Shown in pieces: positions 19,001-27,800 of a stretch of DNA of 64,000 bases. The DNA lies in the NCBI RefSeq assembly GCF_007859955.1, contig NZ_SJPR01000006.1:62001-126000 (forward strand). The letters run 5' to 3'. The notes below the pieces were generated by a model. The model did no database searches and was not told the origin of the DNA. It saw nothing but the letters and a program-made list of their open reading frames with translations. Within the stretch, counting starts at the first letter, position 1. Every line of letters starts with the position of its first letter. This DNA is from Botrimarina colliarenosi (lineage in GTDB: Bacteria; Planctomycetota; Planctomycetia; Pirellulales; Lacipirellulaceae). A program made the position numbers and the translations under genes.

Positions 19001-22000
19001 GGGCGCCGGCGGCGGTCAGGTCGTCGGCTGTGGCACGCCGGAGCAAATCGTCTCCGGCTCACCGTCTCTGCGTTCCCACACCGCCGAGGCGTTGGCGCCG
19101 TTGCTCGGCGGCAAAGCGATTAAGCCGGCCGCCAAGGCGAAGAAGAAGCCCGCCAAAGAGATCAAGGCGATCGAGGTCCGCGGCGCCTCGCAGCACAACC
19201 TGCGCTCGGTCGACGCAACGATCCCCCGCGATCAGATGACCGTCTTCTGCGGGCCGAGTGGTTCCGGCAAGTCGTCCCTGGCGATGGACACCATCTACGC
19301 CGAGGGGCAGCGGCGCTACGTCGAATCGCTTGGCAGCTACGCCCGGCAGTTCGTCGGCCAGCTTCAAAAGCCCGCCGTCGAGCACATCGAAGGCTTGTCG
19401 CCCGCCATTGCGATCGAGCAGCGGACCGTTGGCCACACGCCGCGTTCGACGGTCGGCACCGTGACCGAGATCTACGACTACTTCCGCGTCCTCATGGCGC
19501 GGCTCGGCACGCCGCACTGTCCCGACTGCGAAACGCCCATCGGCACGCAGACTGCCGACGACGTGACCGACAAGGTTATGACCGAGCCCGAGGGGACGAA
19601 GCTTCAGCTGATGGCGCCGATCGAACTCGGGGCGACCGACTCGTACGCCGACTTGTTCGCCGATCTGTTGAAAACCGGCTACCGCCGCGTCTGGGTCGAC
19701 GGCCAGACCTATGAGTTGGAAGACGCCCCGAAGATCGACCGCCGGCGTCGTCACGACGTGGCGGTCGTCGCCGACCGCGTGACGGTGCAACCTCAGGGAC
19801 GCCGCCGGATCGCCGAGGCGGTGGAATCGGCGCTCGGGCTGGGACGCGGCGTGATGCTCGTCGTCTACCCCGACCCCGACAAGCCGGAGAGCAAGTGGCC
19901 GGTGAAGGTCCACAGCCAGCACCTCACCTGCGAGTCGTGTGGCCGGAGTTTCGAGACGCTGACACCACACAACTTCTCATTCAACAGCTCGCTCGGCTGG
20001 TGCGGCGCTTGTGAAGGGCTCGGCACCCAGACCGGCGCCAACCCGGCGGCGCTGCTCCGTGACGAGGAGCTGACGCTCGCGCAGGGCGCTCTGTTGCTGT
20101 GGCCCTCGTTGACGAACGAGCTGGCCAGAGAGCTCCTCGAGGCGTTAGCGAAGCACGCCGACATCCCGCTCGACACCCCGTACCGCAAGCTCACAGCGCG
20201 CCAGCGACGCTCGCTGCTCTACGGCACGAAGGACGAATGGATCGACGCCGGCGGGCTCCAGTTCCAATTCAAGGGGCTCTACCCGGCGCTCGAAGAAGCC
20301 TCGAAGATGTCGCCCCATCTGCGGACGACCCTTGAGCACCTCGTCGACGAAATCGAATGCAGCGAGTGTGGCGGCAGCCGACTACGCGACGACGCCTCGG
20401 CGGTGCAGTTCCGTCAGTTAACAATCGAACAGATCGTCCGCACGCCGCTCGGCGAACTCCTCGAGACGATCGGCGAGTGGGAACTCGATAACCGCGAGCG
20501 GAAAATCGCCGGCGAGATCGTCCGCGAGATTCAGAACCGTCTAACCTTCCTGGTCGACGTCGGCCTCGAGTACCTGACGATCGGCCGTCAAGCGCCAAGC
20601 CTCTCTGGCGGCGAGTCGCAGCGGATCCGTCTGGCGAGCCAGGTTGGCAGCGGCTTGGTGGGCGTGCTTTATGTGCTTGACGAGCCGACGATCGGCCTCC
20701 ATCCGCGCGACAACACCCGCTTGATCAAGGCGCTGCACAAGCTCCGCGACCTCGGCAATACGCTGCTGGTCGTGGAGCACGACAAGGAAGTGGTCGCCTC
20801 GGCCGACAAACTCATGGACTTCGGCCCCGCCGCAGGGCGGGGCGGCGGGCAGGTCGTCGCCGAGGGGACGCCGGCAGCCGTGTCGAAGAAACGGGGCAGC
20901 GTGACGGGGCCTTACCTGTCTGGCAAGAAGGCGATCCCGGTGCCGTCGAACCGACGCATCCAAGAGACGGACCTCCGAAGCGAAGAGACCGACAGCGACG
21001 CCAACCCGGCGATCCGGCGCCTCAGTCCCAGCTTGTCGAGGCTCCGCGTCATCGGCGCCCGGCACAACAACCTCAAGAACGTCACGGTCGACTTCCCACT
21101 GGGGACGCTGACGGCCGTTACCGGCGTCTCGGGTTCGGGCAAGTCGTCGCTGGTGAACGAGATCCTCTACAACCAGCTGGCCCGGACGCTGCACCGCGCG
21201 GGGACAACCGCCGGCGCGCACGACCGTATCGACGGCGTGCAGCACATCAACAAGGTGATCCGCGTCGATCAGTCGGCTTTGGGCAATTCGCCCATGTCGA
21301 ACCCGGCGACCTACACCGGCGTCTTCGACCTGATCCGCCAGCTCTACGCCCAACTCCCCGAGGCGAAGCTCCGCGGCTACCAGGCGCGGCGGTTCAGCTT
21401 CAACGTCGCCGGCGGTCGCTGCGACGAGTGTGAGGGGGCCGGCCAGCGTTGCATCGAGATGCACTTCCTCCCCGACGTGTGGGTCGAGTGCGAGACCTGC
21501 CACGGCCAGCGCTACAACCCGGAGACCCTCGCCGTCCGCTACCGCGAAAAATCGATCGCCGACGTACTCGCCATGAGCTGCGCCGAGGCGCTCGAGCTGT
21601 TTAGCAATATCCCCAAGGTCCGTCGCGTGCTGCAGACGCTCTGCGACGTGGGACTGGACTATGTGAACCTTGGACAGCCCGCGCCGACGCTGTCGGGCGG
21701 CGAGGCGCAACGCGTCAAGCTCGCCGCCGAGCTGTCGCGTCCCGACACCGGTCAGACGCTCTACCTACTCGACGAGCCGACCACCGGCCTGCACTTCGAC
21801 GACCTTGCGAAGCTGCTCGAGGTGCTCCATCGCCTTGTCGACCTTGGCAATACGGTCGTCGTCATCGAGCACAACCTCGATGTCATCAAGCAGTGCGACT
21901 GGGTGATCGACATCGGCCCCGAGGCGGGCAAGGGGGGCGGCATGGTCGTAGCGTGCGGGACGCCGGAGCACGTTTGCGACCCCGCGTCCTACTTGCAGGG

Positions 22001-23078
22001 AGAAGGCCTTTCCCATACGGCGATCGCGTTGTCCGCCGTGCTTGCCGAGGGACCCGCCAAGAAACGCAAGCTCTACAAGCTCCAGGACGACACGCAGGAA
22101 GGCGACCTCGACCTCGACGACGTCGGCGAAGGGGTCGCCATGCCGTGGGAGGCGGACGGCCGCCGCTGGCACACCAAGGAGCGCATCGGCCGCGACGGCT
22201 CGCCCTGTCGTTGGGACGGCAAAGTGCTCGATATGGTTGAACGACGCATCCAGGACCAGGGCGACTTCGCCCCCACCAACTGGAACCACCGCTCGGTCGT
22301 CGAGATCACCGGTCAGAAAAAGTCGGACGGCTGGTTCTTCCACGCCCTCACCGGCGAGCGCTGGCTGGTGAAGCTCAAGTTCCGCACCGCTAAGCGGACC
22401 TTCAACCGCGACACCCTGTCGACCGAACTCGACCTCCCGCCGCTGAACGACGTCGATGACATCGAGGCCTACGGCTCGACGTCGCGTGTGCAGTGCAAGA
22501 ACCTCCGCGGGCCGTGGCAAGAGGTGCAAGTCGCCGCCCATGCGCTCAAGGAGATCGACACGCCCGCCTTCTGGAAGATGGTCGAGCAAGCGGTCGCCGG
22601 CTTCGAAAAATTCGTAGGCCGCGAAGAGAAGAAGCCCGAGGACTTGATGCCCTGGAAGGTGCTCGGCCAGAAGTGGCACCTGGCTCGTAAGGGTTTTACG
22701 CCCGGCAAGAAGGTGAAGTGGGAGCCCGAGTTGCTCGAGGAACTGCTCGAGATGGTCGCCGAGGCGACTCCCGACGGCGAGTACCTGTGGAACAACAAGG
22801 TGCTGGTGCACCGCATGGTGCCGGGCCAGAGCGACCCCTGGGCGACGATCGTCACAAAGCGGGCGGAGAACGTCGAGCTCGCCCTCAACGGCCCCAAGGG
22901 AGCGGTCCAACTCGGCCAGTTCGCGGGCCTCGCCGACGACGCGGAGCTCGACACGCGGCGCGAAGACCGCGACACGGTGCGTCTCCGGTTCGGCTCGCAA
23001 GAGGCGCTCACCAGCGACGACTTGCCCGATTTTGTCCGCCGGCACCTCGAGGCGAACGGCAGCGGCGCGGGGGCGTAG
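16062..23078 (+). CDS. uvrA: Giant tandem UvrA excinuclease ATPase with C-terminal extension
   Basis: 2338 residues from the ATG at 16062 (GGAG upstream), about 2.5 times a normal UvrA (about 950). It contains two complete UvrA units. Unit 1 (about 1-1015): Walker A GVSGSGKSS near residues 34 and 714, signatures LSGGETQRIRLA and LSGGEAQRIKLA, insertion-domain zinc pairs (CVKCGLSF, CLTCDGLG), and CEACDGNG for the C-terminal zinc module. Unit 2 (about 1040-1990): Walker [10 protein letters not shown] and GVSGSGKSS, signatures LSGGESQRIRLA and LSGGEAQRVKLA, and CESCGRSF, CGACEGLG and CDECEGAG. A linker rich in KKKPAK joins them. Residues about 1990-2338 are an extra Trp-rich domain not found in standard UvrA. 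UvrA recognises DNA damage as a dimer and loads UvrB, so this chain could fold as a covalent dimer. All four ATPase sites look intact. Confidence 0.95.
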   Translation: MPASDIVIRGAREHNLRGVDVTLPRNQLICLTGVSGSGKSSLAFDTLFAEGQRRYVESLSTFARQFLGQMPKPDVDHISGLSPSISIAQKQSGNNPRSTVGTITEIYDFLRVLFARVGQGHCPSCGDPIAAQSREQILGRILTLAPKTRYMVLAPVVMQQKGEHRDLFEDLLKKGFVRVRVDGDVYDLSAAPQLDRQRRHDIEVVVDRLVASPTIRGRLSEAVETALRISGGTLIVAVEKDEKSKTPEGGDVPETSRGKTKRKQVGVQEGDIVLSADFACVKCGLSFVAPTPQLFSFNSPQGMCLTCDGLGEMYTFDPTALVEDASKSFAGGALAFVGRWRDLGRWKRHLYQGVADSMERKLDLEEGTLLETVWSEMPEEHRFLWLWGTGDAHITYTWKTGRATQKYGGQFEGIIPELLEKYRTSQSQMQIRQLEKYMRIMHCPDCDGRRLNPQASNVRLTTTDAAFDKAAATKTLPDVCGLSIDDAAAFFGGLELGKSQQMIASEAIKEIRGRLGFLTDVGLGYLSLDRTAPTLSGGETQRIRLAGQVGCGLVGVTYVLDEPSIGLHPRDNVRLIGTLERLRDLGNTVVVVEHDEDTMRAADLLIDFGPGPGVKGGEVVAVGTAAEIAKEERSQTGAFLSGRREIPVPKTRRITEFGSRKADSSEEGLEENQSEIRNPQSEFPCLRVVGARHNNLKNVTVEIPLGAFVCFTGVSGSGKSSIVNDILMESLRRDLMKGKGEPGEHDAIEGVEHLDKVIAIDQSAIGRTPRSNPGTYIKVFDDIRNLYSQLPESKRRGYKPGRFSFNVAGGRCEACDGNGANKLEMDFLADVWVTCQVCAGKRFNRETLQVEFKGASIADALEMDIVQAMQHFESIPQIHHKLSTLHDVGLDYLKLGQPSPTLSGGEAQRIKLAKELVKKSTGKTLYVLDEPTTGLHFADIDMLLKVLHGFVDQGNTVLVVEHNLDVVKTADWIIDIGPEGGAGGGQVVGCGTPEQIVSGSPSLRSHTAEALAPLLGGKAIKPAAKAKKKPAKEIKAIEVRGASQHNLRSVDATIPRDQMTVFCGPSGSGKSSLAMDTIYAEGQRRYVESLGSYARQFVGQLQKPAVEHIEGLSPAIAIEQRTVGHTPRSTVGTVTEIYDYFRVLMARLGTPHCPDCETPIGTQTADDVTDKVMTEPEGTKLQLMAPIELGATDSYADLFADLLKTGYRRVWVDGQTYELEDAPKIDRRRRHDVAVVADRVTVQPQGRRRIAEAVESALGLGRGVMLVVYPDPDKPESKWPVKVHSQHLTCESCGRSFETLTPHNFSFNSSLGWCGACEGLGTQTGANPAALLRDEELTLAQGALLLWPSLTNELARELLEALAKHADIPLDTPYRKLTARQRRSLLYGTKDEWIDAGGLQFQFKGLYPALEEASKMSPHLRTTLEHLVDEIECSECGGSRLRDDASAVQFRQLTIEQIVRTPLGELLETIGEWELDNRERKIAGEIVREIQNRLTFLVDVGLEYLTIGRQAPSLSGGESQRIRLASQVGSGLVGVLYVLDEPTIGLHPRDNTRLIKALHKLRDLGNTLLVVEHDKEVVASADKLMDFGPAAGRGGGQVVAEGTPAAVSKKRGSVTGPYLSGKKAIPVPSNRRIQETDLRSEETDSDANPAIRRLSPSLSRLRVIGARHNNLKNVTVDFPLGTLTAVTGVSGSGKSSLVNEILYNQLARTLHRAGTTAGAHDRIDGVQHINKVIRVDQSALGNSPMSNPATYTGVFDLIRQLYAQLPEAKLRGYQARRFSFNVAGGRCDECEGAGQRCIEMHFLPDVWVECETCHGQRYNPETLAVRYREKSIADVLAMSCAEALELFSNIPKVRRVLQTLCDVGLDYVNLGQPAPTLSGGEAQRVKLAAELSRPDTGQTLYLLDEPTTGLHFDDLAKLLEVLHRLVDLGNTVVVIEHNLDVIKQCDWVIDIGPEAGKGGGMVVACGTPEHVCDPASYLQGEGLSHTAIALSAVLAEGPAKKRKLYKLQDDTQEGDLDLDDVGEGVAMPWEADGRRWHTKERIGRDGSPCRWDGKVLDMVERRIQDQGDFAPTNWNHRSVVEITGQKKSDGWFFHALTGERWLVKLKFRTAKRTFNRDTLSTELDLPPLNDVDDIEAYGSTSRVQCKNLRGPWQEVQVAAHALKEIDTPAFWKMVEQAVAGFEKFVGREEKKPEDLMPWKVLGQKWHLARKGFTPGKKVKWEPELLEELLEMVAEATPDGEYLWNNKVLVHRMVPGQSDPWATIVTKRAENVELALNGPKGAVQLGQFAGLADDAELDTRREDRDTVRLRFGSQEALTSDDLPDFVRRHLEANGSGAGA

Positions 23079-23104
23079 CCTTTCGCTAGGCGAGAGAGAT
23101 CAAC

Positions 23105-24679
23105 TTACGTGGCGTTCGCCGGTTGCGAATCGGTCGCTTCCGCCGCGCGCTGGATGCCCCGCAGCATGCCGCCGAACACGAAGTGATGCAGCGGCAGGAC
23201 GGTGTACCAGTACGCGAGCCCGAGCAGGCCGCGCGGGCGGAACCGCGCCGTCATCCGGAGCCGCGACCGCGTCGGTTCATCGGTCGGGTCGATCGCGAAC
23301 TCGAGGCGCGCCTCGCCCGGCAGTTTCATCTCGGCGTAGAGGTCGAGCGAGCGGGGTCGTTCGACGCCGACGACCCGCCAGAAGTCGAGGGCCTCGCCGT
23401 AGCCGATGTCTTCGGTGTGGCGCCGGCCCCGGCGCAGCCCCGGACCGCCCACCAACTGGTCCATCAAGCCGCGCAGGCGCCAGAGCAGGTCGCCCCAGTA
23501 CCAGCCATGCCCCCCGCCAATGCGGCAGACCGCCCGGAAGACCGCTTCGGCGTCGGCGTGGATGTCGATCTGGCGCTCGTCGCGGAACTCTTTGCCACCG
23601 GCCCAGTCGGGGTCGCCCGGCATCGGCCCGGCGACGGCCCAGTGGGTCGGCACTTCGTCGGCCTTCAGTCGCGACAACGCCCGGGTGATCGCCTCGCGAA
23701 CCCCCAAGGCGTCGTGTGGCATCAGCCGTTGCGTGTCGTCGTTGGTGACCACGACGCGATTCCGCAACCCGTCGGCCAGCGGGCGTGCAATGCGGAACGT
23801 GACCGGCGTCACGAGACTGATCCAGGCCGAACTGAGTCGGGGCGTCAACACTGGCACGGGGACGATCCATCGCCGCCGAAGCCCAAGCACCCCGGCCGTG
23901 ATCTGCATGAGCTCACGGTAGGTGACCACGTCGGGACCGCCGATCTCGAGCACTCGGCCGGTTGTCTCGGGCGTCGCAAGACAGGCGACGAGCCAATGCA
24001 GCACGTCGGCGATGGCGATCGGCTGGCACTCCGTCTGGACCCACCGCGGCGTGATCATCACCGGTAGGCGGTTGACGAGGTAGCGGAGGATCTCGAACGA
24101 AGCCGACCCCGACCCGATGATGATCGCCGCTCGCAAGACGGTCACCGGCACGCCCGTCGAGGCGAGCGCCTGCTCGACTTCGCGCCGTGAGCGGAGGTGC
24201 TCGCTGAGGTCCTCTTGGGTCTCGCCGAGGCCTCCCAGATAGATGATCCGCTTCACGCCGGCGCGGGCGGCTGCTTCCGCGAGATTAGCGGCAAGCTTAA
24301 GGTCGCGATTCGCGTACGCCTCGCCCGCCGCCTCCATCGAATGAACGAGGTAGTAGGCGGCGTCGCAACCCTCGAGCTGGGCCGCCAACTCCGACGGATC
24401 GGAGAGATCGCTACGCACAACCTCAACGCCCGGCAGTGCTCTCCAATCGCGATCGTTGAGTTTGCGAGGCTCGCGCGCCAGGCATCGGATCGGGTAGCCC
24501 TGCTCAACGAGCATTGGCGCGAGGCGTCCCCCGACGTAGCCCGTGGCGCCGGTGACAGCGATGGTGGGCAGAACGCGATTGCTAGAACCAGTCAACGGGC
24601 GCCAGTGGGAGTCGAGGTCGGGGCACGATCGGGGCCGGGTGGTTTGCACTATAGGCCTAAACACCCCGACGGCGACCAC
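23105..24679 (-). CDS. NAD(P)-binding epimerase-like protein with DUF2867 domain
   Basis: About 524 residues. The Rossmann motif IAVTGATGYVGGRLAPML opens an atypical SDR/NmrA-like domain (to about residue 330), with YYLVHSMEAAG and IIYLGGLGE. From about 345 to the end the chain resembles DUF2867, a START-like domain: GWYWGDLLWRLRG, a GEALDFWRVVGVE segment and LLGLAYWYTVLPLHHFVFGG. This two-domain layout is common in bacteria and called SDR family/DUF2867; a quinone- or lipid-related reductase is often suggested but unproven. The start is uncertain: GTG 24679 has AAGGAGG 11 bases upstream, whereas TTG 24595 would put the Rossmann motif nearer the N-terminus. Convergent with uvrA. Confidence 0.85.
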   Translation of the reverse strand: MVAVGVFRPIVQTTRPRSCPDLDSHWRPLTGSSNRVLPTIAVTGATGYVGGRLAPMLVEQGYPIRCLAREPRKLNDRDWRALPGVEVVRSDLSDPSELAAQLEGCDAAYYLVHSMEAAGEAYANRDLKLAANLAEAAARAGVKRIIYLGGLGETQEDLSEHLRSRREVEQALASTGVPVTVLRAAIIIGSGSASFEILRYLVNRLPVMITPRWVQTECQPIAIADVLHWLVACLATPETTGRVLEIGGPDVVTYRELMQITAGVLGLRRRWIVPVPVLTPRLSSAWISLVTPVTFRIARPLADGLRNRVVVTNDDTQRLMPHDALGVREAITRALSRLKADEVPTHWAVAGPMPGDPDWAGGKEFRDERQIDIHADAEAVFRAVCRIGGGHGWYWGDLLWRLRGLMDQLVGGPGLRRGRRHTEDIGYGEALDFWRVVGVERPRSLDLYAEMKLPGEARLEFAIDPTDEPTRSRLRMTARFRPRGLLGLAYWYTVLPLHHFVFGGMLRGIQRAAEATDSQPANAT

Positions 24680-24844
24680 ACCCCTCCGAACCTCCTTCGA
24701 ATCGGCACGCTGTGTCGATGTGAATAATCACCCCGTTGCGTCAAGGTTGAGGGGGTCGACACTGTTCTTGCGTGAATCCGCAGGCGCCGATACCTTGCCG
24801 CCGCGCGACTGCCAGCAGAACGCTTAACGGAGCCTAGGAACAGG

Positions 24845-27800
24845 ATGCTCGGTATGACAGCGCCGCTCGCCGCCGCCAGCCTCGGTGTTGGCAGTTTCTT
24901 GCTAAATGCGGGGTTTGTAACGGCAATCGTCGCGATCGGACTGCTCAAGGCGCTTTCGGCCGCCGGGCAGCCCACGATCAACAAGCGATGTGCGAGGTCG
25001 ATGATCTGGCTGCTAGCGTCGATCTTACTAATGATCGCAGCGGTTGTTTTCGCACGGTACGACTTGGCGCCGCGTAGTGTCGTCGGGCTACTGAGCCTCG
25101 CGGCGTGCTTGGGCATGGTGGTCGGTGTCTTCCTGGCGGCGATCGGACTCCTCCGCGTCCGGAAGGCCGCTTCGGAAAGCGGTTCGACCATAGCGTGGTG
25201 CAGCCTTCTGCTCGGCGCCGGTTGCTTCGCGATTATTTCACAGACGCCACGCCCGCCCGCGGAGCGAGACTCGTCGCCAACGGCTCTCGCCGTGGAGGTC
25301 GCCCCCGACGGTCGGGCAGATCGAGACGGCCCGCCGACAACGCCCGGCAGCAGCGATCGGCGGACCGTCGACGCCGCTCCGGCACACGCCCGGCAGCCTC
25401 AGCGGAGTCGGGCGACTTACGAAAAGACCGTCTCTTACGAGGCGCCTGCCGAGACGCCCGACCACACGAGCAAGGAGTTCAATTACACGCTCACCCTGCC
25501 AAACGAGAAGTGGATAGAAGACGCGGCGACCGAGGAGGCCTCCTTCCACACCGTCCAGTTCAGCTGGGTCGACGCCTCCATGACATTCGCGGTGTCGGCG
25601 GGGCCCATGCCGATCGCGATGGGAGACCAGGCGATTGAGGCGGTGGTGATCGCCGGCTTCAAGGGGAGGGCGCCCGCAGCGACGGTTGGCTCCACGCGTT
25701 CGCAGAACGTCGCGGGGATCAACGGCTTCACTTTCGAGGCGATCAATCCGTCGCCCCACGGCGATCGGTCGATCCGGGTTTGGTATGGCGTCAAGGCGGG
25801 ATTCATTTACCAGCTAACCGCCGAGGCGCCGGCGGCAGAAACACAAAGGCTTTCGGCCGAGTTTCTCGCGCTCACGAGAGGGTTCCGGCTGATCGACCCG
25901 CATCGGGGCGTGAGCGAGCCGTTGGTCGCCACCACGCCGCAGCGCCCGGGCGACGATCTGGGCTACCATTACGAGCCGCCGGGAGCTGGTTGGATCAAGG
26001 TCAACCCCGGGAGTTTGGACTTCCCAGTCGCTAACTTCGCGGCGGTTCACGGGGCGACATCCGATCGAACGCTCGTTGTCTCGATGCCGCTTGGGGAAGC
26101 GTCGGCCGACCTCGATGTTCTGGCCCGGACGCTCCTAGCGGCGCTCGATTTCGCATTCGACGGCAAGGAGGTCACCGAGTTGAGCCGGTCGGGCGCCCTC
26201 CCGCCCCACGCGGATGGCGTCCGTGACTATCGGGCGACCCGCGTCGTGGAGGGCAGGCAGTTTCATTACCGGCTGAGGGTTATCCGCACGCCAAGTTCGG
26301 CTCACCTAGTTGTCGCGTTTACGGACAACGCGCGGCCCGGGCTCGATAACGACTTAACCGCGGTGATTGACCAATTCGCCCTCAGCGGTGCTCTGACCGC
26401 GGCGGACCCGCCAGACGACCCCGGTTTGCGTCGGGCGTTGTCGAGGCTGATTAATGAGGTAGCGATCACCGAGTACGAACGCGAGGAGTATCCGGCCGCG
26501 GCCGCCCATTTTAATATCGCGGTCCGTTTCGATCCGGGCGATCAGGCGATCGCCGTGAACCTGCTTCACGCCTTGTTTAGGACCGAGGGCGCCCCGGCTG
26601 CGCTTGAGCGTCTCGACGAGATCGCGGCAGGGCCAATCGGAGCGGCGCCGCTGGCGTCGATTCACGCCGAGCTCCTCTCACTCACCGATCGCTACAACGA
26701 GACGATCGACGCCTTTGCGGCGCTCGCCAGTGCAGGTCCTTTGGACGACGAGTCGCTGCAGGCGATGGGCAACGCGGCGGTGTCTGCCAAGCGGTTTGAC
26801 GAAGCGATCAGCGCTTTCGACGAGGCGATCAGCAAACGCGGCGGGCCGCAGTTACGTCAGCTCAGGGCGATCCTCCTCGGCCGGGCGGGCCGTCACGAGG
26901 AGGCGATCCAACAGCTCTGCGAGCTTCTCAACCGATCGCCCGGCGATGTCGAATTGACGTTCGGCCTGGCGGAAGCGTACGAAGAGGCCGGCCGTTTTCA
27001 GGAGGCCCAGCGTCTTTGTGAGGCGTTCTTGAAAAAACAGCCCGATGCGGCGGTCTTCTGGTCCCTGCTCGGCAGGTTCCGTATCCAGTCGGGTGAGTAC
27101 GAGACGTCTCGCGAGGCGCTGCAGGAGGCCCTCCGGATCAGCCCCGGCAACAGCGATGCGACCGAGCTACTGACCCAAGTGAACGCTCTGCTCGGCCGAG
27201 GCGACAACCGTCGGATCCGCGAAGCGATTGAACCGGTTGAGTTACCGGCGATCGTCGCGGCTGCGTTGCCGGAAGCAGCCGACGTTGTCGACCGGCAGTG
27301 GGGCGACTCGGAGGGGTTCGTCAACCTTTGCCAAACGGTCGGCTACGACTACCGGGTCGGTCAACGACGTCGCTACACCGTCCATCGACGCGTCTTGGTG
27401 CTCAACCGCCAGGGAGTCGAGCAGATGACGTTGTTGACCACGTCCTTCAACCCGCTCGGTGAGCGGCTCTATGTCAACGAGTTGGTGGTCCGCTCCGCCG
27501 ATGGTCAGGAACTAGCGCGGGGAACCATCGACGACTACTACGTGATGGACGACGGCGCGTCGGGCATGGACACGTACGATCAAGTGGTGAAGATCCCGGT
27601 GCCGAGCGTCCAGGTCGGCTGCACGATCGACCTGACGGTAACTCACGAATCGCTCAGCCGATCGAGGGGGTTTGGATTCGAGACCGATTTCCTCTGCGCC
27701 GCGGCTCCGACCGTGACCTCGGCGGTCTTCCTGGTCGGAGACACCGACGCCGTTGATTATCGGGCGTCGGGCGTCGAGACCCAGCGACCGGACGCCTCGA

